From: Aquila chrysaetos chrysaetos
Lineage: Eukaryota > Chordata > Aves > Accipitriformes > Accipitridae
Assembly: GCF_900496995.4 (NCBI RefSeq)
Contig: NC_044029.1
Span: forward strand, 14,384,001-14,448,000
Direction of reading: 5' to 3'
DNA length: 64,000 nucleotides
This document shows positions 26,962 to 39,228 of this stretch, piece by piece. Under the pieces are notes generated by a model. The model was not told the origin of the DNA, did no database searches, and worked only from the letters and a program-made list of their open reading frames with translations. The translations under genes were made by a program, and so were the position numbers. Within the stretch, counting starts at the first letter, position 1. Every line of letters begins with the position of its first letter.

Positions 26962-27044
26962 TCATGAGTACTCTGGTGAGAGTGCCAGAAAGGCTACCAG
27001 TATTGAGAATATACCCATTATGATGAGGATCAAGAACCACTCTC
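26962..27044 (-). other. Candidate terminal exon encoding one hydrophobic helix
   Basis: On the minus strand an acceptor-like site (TGCCTCTCTTATAG) is followed by a frame that reads EW, then about 20 almost unbroken hydrophobic residues (FLILIIMGIFSILVAFLAL), then SPEYS and a stop. The hydrophobic run has the length of a membrane helix. The frame is also open upstream to an ATG at 27159. I do not recognise it, see no polyadenylation signal close by, and found no upstream exon. It could be a small membrane protein's last exon or a chance run in AT-rich DNA. Confidence 0.15.
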
Positions 27045-27465
27045 CTATAAGAGAGGCACGCACTGCTAAGGACTTTAAAATAGGAAAACATTTAAGAAAA
27101 GTGAAATCAATACAGCATTGGTTAGGGTTAATACAAAGGCAATGTAAAAACCAAATCAAGCATAATTTTATTGTTATTTATTAACAGTGTTATTTATATT
27201 GCACCAGCAGTGATGTAGATGTTATGTAGATTGATATATAAATAACATTTTCTCCGCAAATTTAAATCTAAATGCGTATGTACAGAAAAAGCAAAACCAC
27301 AGGAAGGGAGGTGCCAGGATTGTTCATGCCAATGCAAAAATGTCCTACTATGTGTGGTGCTGGTGGTGTTGGCATGGGGCTTACAGGATATTTTATACTG
27401 TTGAAATGTATACTTTGAAAATATATCCCAGAGGGTAAAATCCAGTCATGAAATTGAGTTTTGCC

Positions 27466-27477
27466 TTTGACGTCAAA
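27466..27477. promoter_or_regulatory. Palindromic CRE-like site TTTGACGTCAAA
   Basis: A perfect 12-bp palindrome with the full TGACGTCA core known to bind CREB/ATF factors. The flanks (GGTAAAATCCAGTCATGAAA before it, GGGCCATGGTTTAACTCAGG after it) resemble the ancient amniote repeat that normally carries TGACTTCA at this place, so the site probably arose by a T-to-G change in a repeat copy. Whether it is bound is unknown. Confidence 0.4.
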
Positions 27478-27756
27478 AGGGCCATGGTTTAACTCAGGTA
27501 GGTACTTCTGTCAAAGTACAAGAAAACATATGGCTGGGGAGAGTATTAGTCAATAACTGAGAGGCAAGTAATAAAATTTTATAGTTAATTTTCTTGAAAG
27601 CCCTTTTAGTTCTGGAAAAAAACAGGAGTCAATATCAAGGTTATGCTTAAAAGTTACAGCCTAAAATATGTGTTTCACCTTCCACAGTCAAAAAGTGGAG
27701 AAAGTACGGTCAGCCTTTGGGCTGAAATCACTTCACTTAAATGAAAGGCAGAGAGA

Positions 27757-27795
27757 GATCACATTAAGGGATCACATTAAGAGATCACATTAAGA
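27757..27795. repeat. Three 13-bp tandem units
   Basis: The unit GATCACATTAAG plus one variable base occurs three times in a row, the first copy differing only in its last base. It is preceded by GAGAGA. A short local duplication with no sign of function. Confidence 0.9.
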
Positions 27796-28366
27796 GACAG
27801 GAATTTTAGTCCAAAACTTATGAGTTATGGGTTCCACAGACTTCACACATAAGCATGCAAAGGTGACAAAAGTGATTGCTGAAAGGAGGCAGCTTCTAGG
27901 CTGGAGTATGGGTTGTGCTCATACCTCTTTATTCAGTGCAATGCGATACTTCCTGGACACTGCGGGGGTCAAAACATTTAGAAAACTGAATGTAAGTCGA
28001 CCATCTCCCCAACAGCCTGAGTTTTTTTCATATTTCCCACAGTTTTAAGTAAAAGCACAAGGAATCATGTTTTTTCCCACTCTTACTTGTGGAAAAATAT
28101 AATTGCTTATTGTCCTGGTTTCAGCTGGGATAGAGTTAATTGTCTTCCTAGTAGCTGGTACAGTGCTATGTTTTGAGTTCAGTATGAGAAGAATGTTGAT
28201 AACACTGATGTTTTCAGTTGTTGCTAAGTAGTGTTTAGTCTAAAGTCAAGGATTTTTCAGCTTCTCATGCCCAGCCAGCAAGAAAGCTGGAGGGGCACAA
28301 GGAATTGGCACAGGACACAACCAGGGCAGCTGACCCAAAGTGGCCAACGGGGTATTCCATACCGTG

Positions 28367-28389
28367 TGACATCACGCCCAGTATATAAA
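28367..28389 (+). promoter_or_regulatory. LTR promoter: CRE-like site and TATA box
   Basis: TGACATCA at 28367-28374 differs by one base from a CREB/ATF site and lies just upstream of TATATAAA at 28382-28389. G-rich runs (GGGGGG, GGGGG, GGG) follow at 28392-28412. This is the expected U3 promoter of the LTR and could start transcription into the DNA to its right. Confidence 0.6.
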
Positions 28390-28562
28390 CTGGGGGGAGT
28401 GGGGGCGGTGGGATCGCCACTCAGGGGACTAACTGGGCGTCGATCAGTGGGTGGTGAGCAATTGCACTGTGCATCATTTGTACATTCCAATCCTTTTATC
28501 ATTACTGCTGTCACTTTATTAGTGTTATCACTATCATTATTAGTTTCTTCTTTTTATATTCT

Positions 28563-28568
28563 ATTAAA
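28563..28568 (+). promoter_or_regulatory. LTR polyadenylation signal ATTAAA
   Basis: ATTAAA lies about 180 bp downstream of the LTR TATA box, followed by T-rich sequence, the usual order for the R-region signal of an LTR. It is absent from the deleted copy at 48010. Confidence 0.5.
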
Positions 28569-28701
28569 CCGTTCTTATCTCAACCCACAAGTTTTATTTC
28601 TTTTTTTCCCCGATTTTCTCCCCCATCCCACTGGGGGCGGGGGGGGGAGTGAGTGAGCGGCTGCGTGGTGCTTAGTTGCTGGCTGGGGTTAAACCACAAC
28701 A

Positions 28702-29891
28702 CTTACTCAAATAATCTGGTTCCTTGCTTATACTAGAAAAAGAAATATTGATGGGAATATGCCATTATGTCAGACTTGTATTTTGCAGACGTATTTTAGG
28801 AAACACCATTCTGAAGACAGAGTTAAGTCTTTATGCTGTTACAACACACACACATTTCTTCACCAACAATTTCTGATGCAACCGGAGGGCCCTGGAAAGG
28901 CTTATAAGCTTATAAGTAGTTGGAGCAGTCTGTATTGAAGGAAGACATTATAGAATATAACCTTAGACTGGGCAATTGGAAGTTCAGTTAGAAGGATGCA
29001 GAGATTCAGACCTGTAAGTGGATTTAGGATTTCAAAAGGCCAGAGTTTGCTAAGTTACGGGTACAGGTACATGCCTTTGATGAATAGCAACAGCTCTACA
29101 AGTGACCACCTGTCAGCTGATGCACAGGAATTACCTGTAAACACACCTTAATCATGAAAAAACACATTAGCTCAAACCTCACTGAAAGTAATCAGCTAGC
29201 TGCCTTGCATTTAACCACTGGATGGGCATAGATGGCCACAGAGAAGCAGCTGACAAACTGTAGGTTAACATGATGATTACTCTGCAGCAATTCATCACTG
29301 TGTTGATGCACTAAACACAAGGATAGATATACCTAGGGATGAAGACAGAAGCTAAAGACCTAAAATAAGTAGCTGTGTGGTAAAGAGGTTAAAGAAACCA
29401 TAGCTGTTGACACAAAAGGAAAGAATAATTTGCTCTGCTTTTGTTGTTGACTAATACTAGTCAACAGTAAGTTGACTAATACTAGCTACAGGAGAAAAAT
29501 GAAGTATAAATGGGAATGAAATAATAGAAAGAACTATAACAGAAGTAAAAACAAAATTACAGGTGATTTTACCAAAAGGGTAACAGACTCAACAGTGGCT
29601 ATCCTCTTTCAGAATTTGCACCAAAGTACAGGTCTAATAGCAACTATTTTAAATCAAGCCTGCTGAGTTAGGGATAGTACTAGATCCAAAGACAAGCGTT
29701 TTCCATGTGTTTATGTAAGGAGAGGAAACTGCTGTATGCAACTGCAGACTTGTGAGTCTGGCTCAGTAATACATGTAGTTTTAAAACAGGTTTTGAAGGG
29801 AAAGACCCTTAAAGCTACAGATAATAAGGAAGTGGAATATTGGTTTACCAAAGCAGGATATGCCAAACTAACTTGATCTGTTCTTCTTTTT
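28702..29891. other. Non-coding stretch with a small palindrome
   Basis: No gene. A perfect 16-bp palindrome, CTTATAAGCTTATAAG, lies at 28901-28916. GTTGACTAATACTAG occurs twice (29446-29460 and 29471-29485), and the first copy forms a near-palindrome with TCAAC after it. Confidence 0.6.
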
Positions 29892-29907
29892 TTCCCCTTT
29901 TCTTTTC

Positions 29908-29938
<31 letters not shown>

Positions 29939-30009
29939 CTTTTCTTTTCTTTTCTTTTCTTTTCTTTTCTTTTCTTTTCTTTTCTTTTCTTTTCTTTTCT
30001 TTTCTTTTC
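29892..30009. repeat. (TTTTC)n microsatellite, about 110 bp
   Basis: Pure polypyrimidine on the plus strand. Uninterrupted TTTTC units run from about 29917 to 30009, after a slightly imperfect start that includes one longer T run. The minus-strand lysine/arginine-rich frame at 29868-30080 is only its translation. Such long homopurine-homopyrimidine mirror repeats can form triplex DNA and are usually length-variable between individuals. Confidence 0.95.
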
Positions 30010-30639
30010 AATAGGATGACTTCATTTTCTAGAGAAAGGAAATGAAGGCGGTATATTCTGCCTGTCCTTCTACAATGCACTCATTATGCTGCTGAAAAGA
30101 AAACTACTTACTTGCTTGGAGAAAGTGGAATTTAAGAGCGCAACTGTGAGATGACCATGGTAGATGATTTCAGGCAATATTGAAAAAGGAACCATTAGGC
30201 TGGGGGATAGGTAGTTAGGACTGATTCTTAAGAAGCTGTATTAGGAGAAATCTTTTCATTGATAGTCTTAAAAGAAGGGGGATTGAAACTTCCTGATAGT
30301 ACAGTATCGGGAAACTTAGATAACCGAGAAAAGGCTCAGTATAGCCAATGAAAAGAGCTGCATCGCCTCGAGGACTGGGGAACTAGACATGAGATTCAGC
30401 AGGAAGAACTGCAAAGCATTGCGGAAAGGTACAATAGAGAAAATATAAAATCTTATTATGAGCTGAGAACTCATCAGCTGGAAATGGAGATTATGAGAGG
30501 CCTGATTTCTGTCTATCAATATACTAGATGGCTGGAAAACTCCATTCACGGTTTTAAATATGACCTTTGGGTCTTATTATGCCTTCCTCTCCTGTGCTAA
30601 AAATCAATTTGTTATCAAATATCTCTTCCCCATGTGGCT
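30010..30639. other. Non-coding stretch
   Basis: No gene or nameable repeat seen. The frame at 30316-30549 on the minus strand has no domain. Confidence 0.5.
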
Positions 30640-31165
30640 ACTTGTAGAACATGATCCAGTGACTTTCTTAATTAACTAAATGAATAGAGCTTCTGTCACC
30701 TTTCTCACTACAACAGAGTTATTCCCAAACCACTAGCTATTCTTGTAGCTCTTTTCTGAGCCCCTGCCATCAAGATCCCTTTAGAAGTGCAGACAGCAGT
30801 GCATTTCAGCATTGATCTCATTAATACTGTATTACTAAGAAATTACCACTCCTGACACTGTTACACATCCCTCTATTCAAGGATTATATTCTCTGTCTAT
30901 ACCATATTGGAAACAGACATTAGTTGCTAATCACAATTTTGATAAGTTTTCCAATGATGCTGTGGTTTCGGATAGTATTCCCGTTCTCCTGAATTTGACT
31001 TACTGTCTTAATTCCTAGGTATCCCTATCCTTCTGTTTAGTCATATTAAACAACTTGTTTATTTACCAAGCAATAAAGATCAGCCTGTATAAGTGGTTTG
31101 ACCCTACTTTTACATGTTATTCCCATAAGTAGAAGGTTATCTGCAAGTAGATGTGATAAATAAAA
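30640..31165 (-). mobile_element. Antisense CR1-class LINE fragment (ORF2 region)
   Basis: Read on the minus strand, CCACTTATACAGGCTGATCT, then GCTTGGTA and AACAAGTTGTTTAATATGAC follow, in order, the known reverse-transcriptase stretch of an old amniote CR1/L3-like LINE ('...LIQSNLDRLV...'). On the plus strand the same block reads like the familiar '...ctgtataagtgg' and 'tcctaggtat...' antisense of that family. The frame is broken by stops, so it is a dead, ancient copy. A 15-T run at 31269-31283 lies just beyond but is probably unrelated. Confidence 0.55.
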
Positions 31166-34100
31166 TACCACCTTAGAGGTGATTTCCCAATACAGAGGGA
31201 TTTTTCTTGGCTTTGTTAGAAATTGACCCTACCAGTGACAAAGTGAGGATCCCTGTTTACAGAGCCCCTTTTTTTTTTTTTTTAAGATCTATCAATTAAA
31301 TAAGAAATTGTTGATATCTTTATGTACCAATTAACAATATATATCTATATTTATCAATGTCTTTTGTGTGTGTATATATATGGAGGACATATATGTCTTT
31401 ATGTATTTTATGCATACATAATTAAAATATAAGTATTGATGTGTGTAAGTCTTCATACAGTTACCCCCATTATAAATTTAAGAAATTTAATTATAACATT
31501 AAGAGAATTTGATCTTGTTTATTAGTAAATTCCTAGTAGTATGAATAATAAGCTTCAATAATGAAATTATTTAGTAGGTCCTTAATAAATAAGTACAGTG
31601 AGTGAATTCTATGTTAATTAAAACAACTATAATAAGTTACTATGAACTGATGTTAAGGCCAGAATAGCAAGAAACATATGCCATGTAGAAACAGAAATCT
31701 TGCCTTCAAAATTAAATCCTATATACTTAACACCATTGTAAAAGCTGTTTTACTGTATAGCACTGCAACTTGAAGACGTATCAAGCTGCTGCTATCTGAA
31801 CTCCACTTCTTCATAAACTGTAGCTGTAGGCTAGCTCTATGTAGGCAGGCACACTTAAACCAGTGGCCAGAAAATAATCACAGATGAAAGGCTCTGGGGA
31901 GACATGAAATGGAAAATGAGAGGAAGCCAAAATGTAATTAACAGCATAACAAGACAAGAATTGGCTTGGAATGCCTTTTGCCACACTGCCCATAGAACCC
32001 CAGAAATGTAGACCTTTTTGCTGTTTGCTGATCCAAAGGGGAGTGGAAGCGAGCTGACCCTGATAGCAGTGGTAGAGCCATTGAGAGTTTACAGGTCTCC
32101 TTGCTGGCAGAGGAAACAAGGTGATTTTCTCTGCCTAGATGTTTCCCACTGCCCCAAGTCCTCCTGAGAATACGGAGAAGGTAAACAGTAAGGCTGGGGC
32201 TGTCCTACCACTCCCTGCAACTGATGCCATATACAGCAACCTGCATGATCTGTGCCTAAAACTAACATTTTTCCTAGGCAAACAGCATCAACTCAAACAA
32301 AAGACACCATAGGTTACACAAAAAAGGGGGAAATAACCATTAAAAGGGCATCTGGAGAAAAAAGACTGTCACATAGAAGACAGAGATGAAGCATTTATGT
32401 TTCACGCTGGACAAGGAGGCACAGCTAACTAACCAGTTTACTGTCAGCCAAATGCCACTGTATTGTCTGCAATCTGCTGCAATTTCAGCATCTATAAGCA
32501 TCTCCCTAAATAAGTCTCTTCCTATCACCATGAATGACAGTGACAAGGTTAGACAAAAGATGGTATTCTTTTGGACACCAAACTGGAGCTGTAAGACATG
32601 CCATGGGTTAGGCCCTTCACTTATAGAAATGTAAGGCATGACTGAGGGACTCGTTATCTCTTATTCCAAGCAACAGATTCTGGAAAAAGAACCCAACCTT
32701 CTCGTGCAATTAAAATGGGAAACAGTCACAACAAAGACTTCAGAATAACGGTTTTACTGGCATTATGCACTGTGAGAGTTATACATTAGTCAGACAATTC
32801 AAAAACTGGCTATACTTTTGAGCTGGTGTCCAAAAAGTACTTTGGAAACAATTTTCCATGTTAAATATAAAATTACTAAGCAGTTTATTACTGTCAAAGT
32901 CATTCAACACAGACATCCTTGACTCTAATGCAGATCTCCTGAGGGATGTATTTATGGCAAAATACACATGAAGCATTCATTTCTGAGCATCCCTGTAAGC
33001 CATCCGCAGCAGGAACACTTCATGGAACTTTCCACTGCTCATTGCTTTCCTACCCTCTCGGTGATTTCTTTTATGTCGTTATGGCTCAGTGGCTCTTAGG
33101 TGAGGGAACTGGATACAATACTGTTGCTTTAATTAGGCTATAGTGATCAGTCAGTGGAAATTGCCTTGCTTTTCTTGCACTGCTTCGTTCACTTTCCTGT
33201 TGGAGCTTGTAAATCTTTTCTGTCAGCCTCTGTATTCCATCTTCCCATACACTTTAAAAGCTGACGTTGGGATGGGGTTTACTATCTCCAAAACTGCCTG
33301 GCTATACAAAGCTTTCTCTCTCTCTTTTTTTTTTCCTTTCAAAAATACCACATTTTGCTAAGAAAACATTGTGAGAGGTTCTTTGTATTTCGCTAAATCC
33401 TGCTGTTCTTAGTGAGGATAATATGCACTAATGGTGATAAAATCTCACCCACTCTAAGATCCCTTGGCCCCGAATAATTTCCTCTACCATAATCCCTAGG
33501 AGTGAATGAGTATTTTGAGTTAGTTGCCATTATGTGATCAAGACTCTACCAGATTAAATTGCTTTACTGCTCAAAAGAGCTTGAATCTGGCCTTTCAAAT
33601 GTATTTGTAGTTTTGCATATGCAGTTCTTCTTGTGCCAGCTGTTGATATTCTTGATTTTTTTTCCTCCATCTTTCTTATTGAAGCAAAATCCAATTGAAC
33701 ATTTCAGAATAAGCCCTCGTATGTTCCAACTTCATGCTTACATGCACATGAATTACACTCAGTATCAAATAGAGCAGCTGGATGTGACACCACAAACTGC
33801 AGATCTGACTGAGGGTCAAAACAGGAGACCTGTTGCACATGATTTCTGTCAACTAATTTTATGCAACAGCATTTTTCAAGTGAGGAATATTTGCATATTC
33901 AATGCCTTTAAATACATAAATGTAAGGGAGGAGGGTGTCTGTCTTCTGTCTTTAACTGACTTCTTTTATGCTAACTCTGGGCAGGATTAAGCCCTTTGGT
34001 GAAAGCCACTTCTACTGGCATAACTTTGTAAGTATGAGCTATAAAACTATAAAACATTTTAAAACAAGGAGCATGGATCTGATGTGCAGTGTTTGTAAAT

Positions 34101-37100
34101 CATATGTATCAAAGAAAAACCTGTCAAGCTGTGTTTAATAACACAAACATGGAGATGATTCAGAGAGGGATGTCTGCAGTTTTTAAATATTTTTTTAAAA
34201 ATAAAATTCCAGTTTGTTAATTAAAAAATGTGTATGAAGAAAACTTTTGTTATTATTCCTGGAACTAACAGAGAGTGCTAATTTTTTACTGTAAATATTT
34301 AATTTAAAATCTTGAACAAGTCGACTTTAGCTGTTTGCTTTCTGCCACTGAATTCAACCTGTATTAACAGGCCCAGTAGCAAACAATTTTTTTCCCCTCA
34401 ATTATTTGAATAGTAAAGATTACAAATTCTATAGGCAACTTCTGTAAATTTTCATACAGGAAACCTGATGTTGAGTTACACTTAAAAATACTGAAAACAA
34501 AAGTAATGCTAGATTACTTACCTGATTAGAAGTAAAGTAGAACTTCAGATTTTTACTTGAGACTACAGAGGAAAGCAAGCTTAAATGAAAATGATTACAT
34601 GGTGAAAACATTAGGGAAGTTACTGAAATATTCAGGAAAAAAGCAAAAATTACCCAATAAGTGGATATTATAAATTGTTTCTTCCTCTCTGATGATTTCC
34701 CTTGTGATTGTAATGAATTTATTTAAGTCTTGTATAGTGCTGACTATCATCATTTTAATAGTTAATCAGGAAAGGAAGCCAGAGTCTCTGGTGTTCATCC
34801 TGCATAATTTCACTGCAAAGTGCTTTTTCAGTTGTTAATGTTTCTAATCAAAGTTTGTCAAGTGATGCTGCCTGATACAGCTGGGAAGAGTTCCCTATAA
34901 AACTTGCAAAACCACTCCATTTGTTATATTTCACACCTCTCCAAAACTTGCCCTTACTGATGTCTGCAAAAACCATATCAGTGGGTAGACTGCTGGGGTG
35001 CAACCATAATTGCCTAGCAGACAGACATTTGTTTCACTTCTTATCACCATCTGAAATATTTTCTAGCCTTCTTTCATCTCTATCACTTTCTCATTCTTTT
35101 GGAGTAAGGCTTCTGGAGGAGAGACTGTCTTTCTGCTCTGTGTTCCACAGTCATGGTCCATGGTTAGACCTCCTACTTGCTAAGCTAATGCAAGTGAATG
35201 AATAATAATCTTTCAGCCTTTTTGTACATTCTATTCCCTGAGTAGATACCGCCCTTCTCACATATGCTAAATATCTTAAATTTCTTTGCCAGTGATGCTT
35301 CAGGTGGTATACTGAAATAGTATTTTATTTTATCCAAAGATAAGTAAACAAGATTCAGCAAAGCATGTAAGCAGGCTACACTTCAAGCATGTAAACACTA
35401 TCACTGCTAGGAACCAGTCCAATATAAGGTTTCAGTGCATAGTTATGTACTGTGCTAAGCAGTGATAACAGACGTTTTGTTAAAATTCAGCATGAACTTC
35501 AGGACTTTGCTGCCCTGGGGTCTTTCTATGCTTAAAAGCCATTAAAATCCTAGGATGTGAAAGTTTACTGTCAATTCAGGCCCTTTACCCACAAGACCTT
35601 ATGCAATAGGTATATTTTTCATTGGGCAAGATGGAGAAAGATGACACTGATGTTTGGAGTCATGGTAACAAAGGAGAATAAATTTGTTAGGAAAATAAAT
35701 CAAGACCAACCACTGTGTAACACCCATGTCTGTTTTCAGAGTCTACAGGACATGGGAAGAAAATGCAAACTGCTGCCTCTTTCCAAAACTCTGAGCATGC
35801 TGCATGGATGAAATCTCCGGACTTCAGGGATCTTGAAAATAATTTGATTCTTCAAGTATTTCTCAAGGTAGGTCACCTGAGAGAGTAGCCAGGCAAGAGA
35901 CTGTCACACTTCACATACTATTGAAGATATGTCTAAGCTACCATTGTGAAGCTTTGCGGGCTTATGTTCTTGCCTCATACGTGTCACACAAGCAATTAAA
36001 AAGACTGGAGCACTTCATACACTTCATAAAATCTTTTAAAATTTTTCTTCTTTCATTGCTTAGAACACAGTTCTGGTCCCTAAAGTAGAGTAAGGAAAAG
36101 CAAATATGAAATTATCCATCACATGGATATAAAACAGTGAGTTGTACTTCCAGTTTCTTTCAACACTCAGAGAAAAAAAAAAAATTAATCTCATAATAAT
36201 GAAATCCTGAAATGTGCATCACAAGACTGATCAGTCTTCCTTATCGTAAACTTCAACAGTAAAATTATGTCCTCAGGGAGGCAGTGAATGTCCTCATGCA
36301 GGGCATAATCCCAAATATCATTCACATGTAGTCAGATCTGATTAGCCTAGGTGAATGGTAAACTCATTTTATATTTAAATTACAGCACTAATAAAAAATG
36401 TATGAAGGCAAGAGATTGAGAAGAGGAGGCTGCAGGCAAGTGAAAGCGGAAAAAATTCCATACTTCTGTTTTTCAGAATGTATTTAGAGTGTGCAAAACA
36501 CACCTGAACCCTCGCATGTTATCTGTCTTTAGAATCAAACATATGAATACTTGCCATTAGCAAAAAGAATGGCCTAAAAAGTATATAAACAACTGAATAC
36601 TGCCTTTGATTTAGAGACTGTATCGATACTTTTGCAAGCCCGATGAAACTCTTACTGATAATTATCATTGATGTGAAAGGAATAAATAATGAAAGCAATG
36701 TGTTTGTACAGATTTGAATGCACAGATTTTAGTTGACCTTGAAGTGGACTAACACAGAGACAGTTCCTGAGGAGCTACAGTACAGCATAAAGAGGTATGA
36801 AGGGGGAACAATCTGGGAGAACCAGAGATGAGGGCTTGGTTTTTTTGTGTGAGGCTTTTTTCCCTACTTTTTTCATCATCAGAGGAGACACAGTGTTTTA
36901 GAAGATAGTCAAATGATCAAGGAGGAAAGGCTTGGTACACTACCAAAGAAATTGGACTGGAAGCTTAATTAGGAAGTCAGGATCTAGACACTGCTGGCAT
37001 CACTAATGAAAGTCTATATTACCTAATGTTTTTATAATTGTATTTCATTGTGGATCCAGTACCAAGTCACACAACGCAAATTTGCCAATGACTTAAAGAG

Positions 37101-39212
37101 ATGACTGTTTTTTTAGGATAAAAAATTGAATGATTTTGCACAATATCGTTGATATTGTCTTTGAATGTTACCAATCAAATTCTGCTGGTTTTACTCGGAA
37201 AAAATAATTGCCTTTTTGTCGTGGTTGGCTTTGGTCTATTCTGTTTCTACAGTATTAGAAAATGGTGCAAAATGACCAATAGAAAATTGCTGTGTAGTCA
37301 TTTTGCAGCCTTTTCCTAAGTGTTTATATTTCTCTTTCATCCTATTATTCATCATCAGTGTGTATTATTGCATAAGAGTGCTTGGAGTTGATCCAAATAT
37401 ATGTTTACATAAGGTAGGCTTTTGTAAGACAAAAATCTGAGTAGTCTTAGCTCCGAAGAGAGGGTGTGAATGAAGAAGCATGTCTCTGAAATATAAAGGC
37501 ATGGATGCTCTCTTGGGGGAAGGTATAAAGTTAGACAACATTCTGGTCATCCATGAAACTTTTATAGAGCAACATACAGAATAAGGCCGAGTAAAAAATG
37601 TGGATTTCTTCAGTGTGGGGAAAAGGTAAGACACATATCCATTCCTAGGGCACAGGTGTGTGGACCTGACTATGTACAGTAGATGTTCAGTCACTAAAAA
37701 GATAACTCCAAGGCTCTGAATCCAGTTTGGTATAATTATCTCTATGTAGCCAGAGTTAAGCCTCTTACTGCAAATCTCATTGCCTCTACATTTTCTTGGG
37801 AACTTAGACCGGAATTCTGAATACCGTTCAGAAAGTACTCAAAATTTAGATCCTGCAATACTTAAGACACGTGTTGGATATAGGAAAGCCCATTCTGTTA
37901 ATGGCAGTTTCAGTGGTAACTCTTGTGGGGAATAAAATGATGTAATGGTGTCGTGAATCAGGCCCATAGTTAGCACATGTAGTTAGCCTATTAGATGGTG
38001 TCACGTTATTTTTATTAATACTTTTTTCTGATTCCTAGTTTTATGCATGGCAATCCATGGAAGGCAGCTAAAGGTCATTTAAATTATATTTCACATTTAA
38101 GGGCCTGCTTTTGCAGGGATTATGGCAAGAGAAATGTTGGCAAGTTCACAACAACTGCAAGATTGGGCAATAAGGGAATTAAAAAGATTTGTAAAAAACC
38201 AGTGACTAAGTGCCTATTTCACTGCCTGTTGTATCCTGTTATATCTAGAGAATGGAAAAAGGAAATTCCATATTGACTAGATTGAGCTATACTTGCCATC
38301 TCAGTAATGAATCCATCATGCAATTCCTTCAAATGAAACCTCAGTTAAACTGCACAACTGTTTCTTTTTACTTTCACACTGTAAAAATTCAGAACAGCAA
38401 GTGTCCAGGAAAATATATTCATTGGAAAGAAGCTACCAAAGTCTGTGCATTTGACTGTCATCTGCAGCTTATTTCACACATCCCCCAAAAGCACGAAGTC
38501 AAAAATGGAAACTGCATGGGTGGTTTATTACTCAGCATTGGGCTCCAAGCATGTCTTCTTGATGCAATTGTCTTCTTGATACAAAACAGACTGATAATTT
38601 GTTTCCAAATTCCATAATTATCTGAACTCATTAGATTTCAGAAAATATGAAAACATTTCAGATTGTGCATACCCTCCCACATGCCCCTGTATTTAAATTT
38701 TGGGCCTGGGTCCCCTCTTGCTAGTAACCGATATAGTAATTTACAGCTTTGCATGTGTAAGAGAGTGTAATAAGTAAGCAGATTCTGATTTGCACAGGCC
38801 CTCCATTACACTGAATCTGAAGTATTTTTAACAGCATATGAGACCTGCATACTTAAATTTCCAGTGAAGTCCTTTTCCATGATCAGTACCGTCTAAAGTA
38901 GTTTTTCAGTAAGTGTTCAATGTGGTGATGTAAATATCAACAATTTCTCTAGAAAGAAGGGAATTTCTTTGTGTCACTCTCTTTTTAGAGAGAGCTGTCT
39001 GCTCAGTTCCTGTGTCACTACAGTTCCTGTGAAGAGTGTGTAACTGAGAGAGTGCAGTTAATCTATTCACAACACAGACTGATGGACAGGTTAATACTGT
39101 TGTGCAATATTTATTTATTGTGCTATAATCAGCACAAGTTCCTGAACATGGTTCTGCCAGAAGAAAAAATTTTTGATGCCTTGTTGAGTAGCATTTGCTA
39201 CTCTCAGAATTT
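31166..39212. other. Non-coding stretch
   Basis: AT-rich DNA with a T run (31269-31283), a TA/TG-rich patch (about 31330-31400) and no supported gene. Frames such as 33559-33990 (plus) show no domain. A 41-base minus-strand segment at 34522-34562 has a good acceptor and donor but is too short to weigh. GCACAGGCCCTCCATTACAC at about 38796 looks like part of an ancient amniote repeat. Confidence 0.5.
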
Positions 39213-39228
39213 GGGGGGGTGGGGGGGG
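39213..39228 (+). other. G-quadruplex-prone G tract
   Basis: Seven G, one T, eight G in a row: four runs of at least three G with one- or two-base loops. No promoter or gene is visible beside it. Confidence 0.6.

Larger units (their letters stand above)
28111..28701 (+). mobile_element. Solo LTR of an avian ERVL-type endogenous retrovirus
   Basis: The element begins TGTCCTGGTTTCAGCTGGGA and ends GGGGTTAAACCACAACA, the terminal sequences of a family that is very common in neoavian genomes. It is 591 bp with TG...CA ends and flanked by CTTAT (28106-28110) and CTTAC (28702-28706), an almost perfect 5-bp target duplication as expected for ERVL. It keeps an LTR promoter layout: a CRE-like TGACATCA, a TATATAAA box and an ATTAAA polyadenylation signal in the right order. 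No internal gag, pol or env sequence adjoins it, so it is what remains after recombination between the two LTRs of a provirus. The open frames at 28231-28656 (plus) and 28257-28514 (minus) lie inside it and are not genes. Confidence 0.9.

Noticed and set aside
26962..27159. Nuclear copy of a mitochondrial gene, suggested by the hydrophobic peptide
   Set aside because: No longer stretch of mitochondrial-like sequence continues on either side, and I recognise no mitochondrial gene in any frame.
28231..28656. 141-codon plus frame and 85-codon minus frame
   Set aside because: Both lie wholly inside the solo LTR.
29868..30080. Lysine/arginine repeat protein on the minus strand
   Set aside because: It is the translation of the TTTTC microsatellite.
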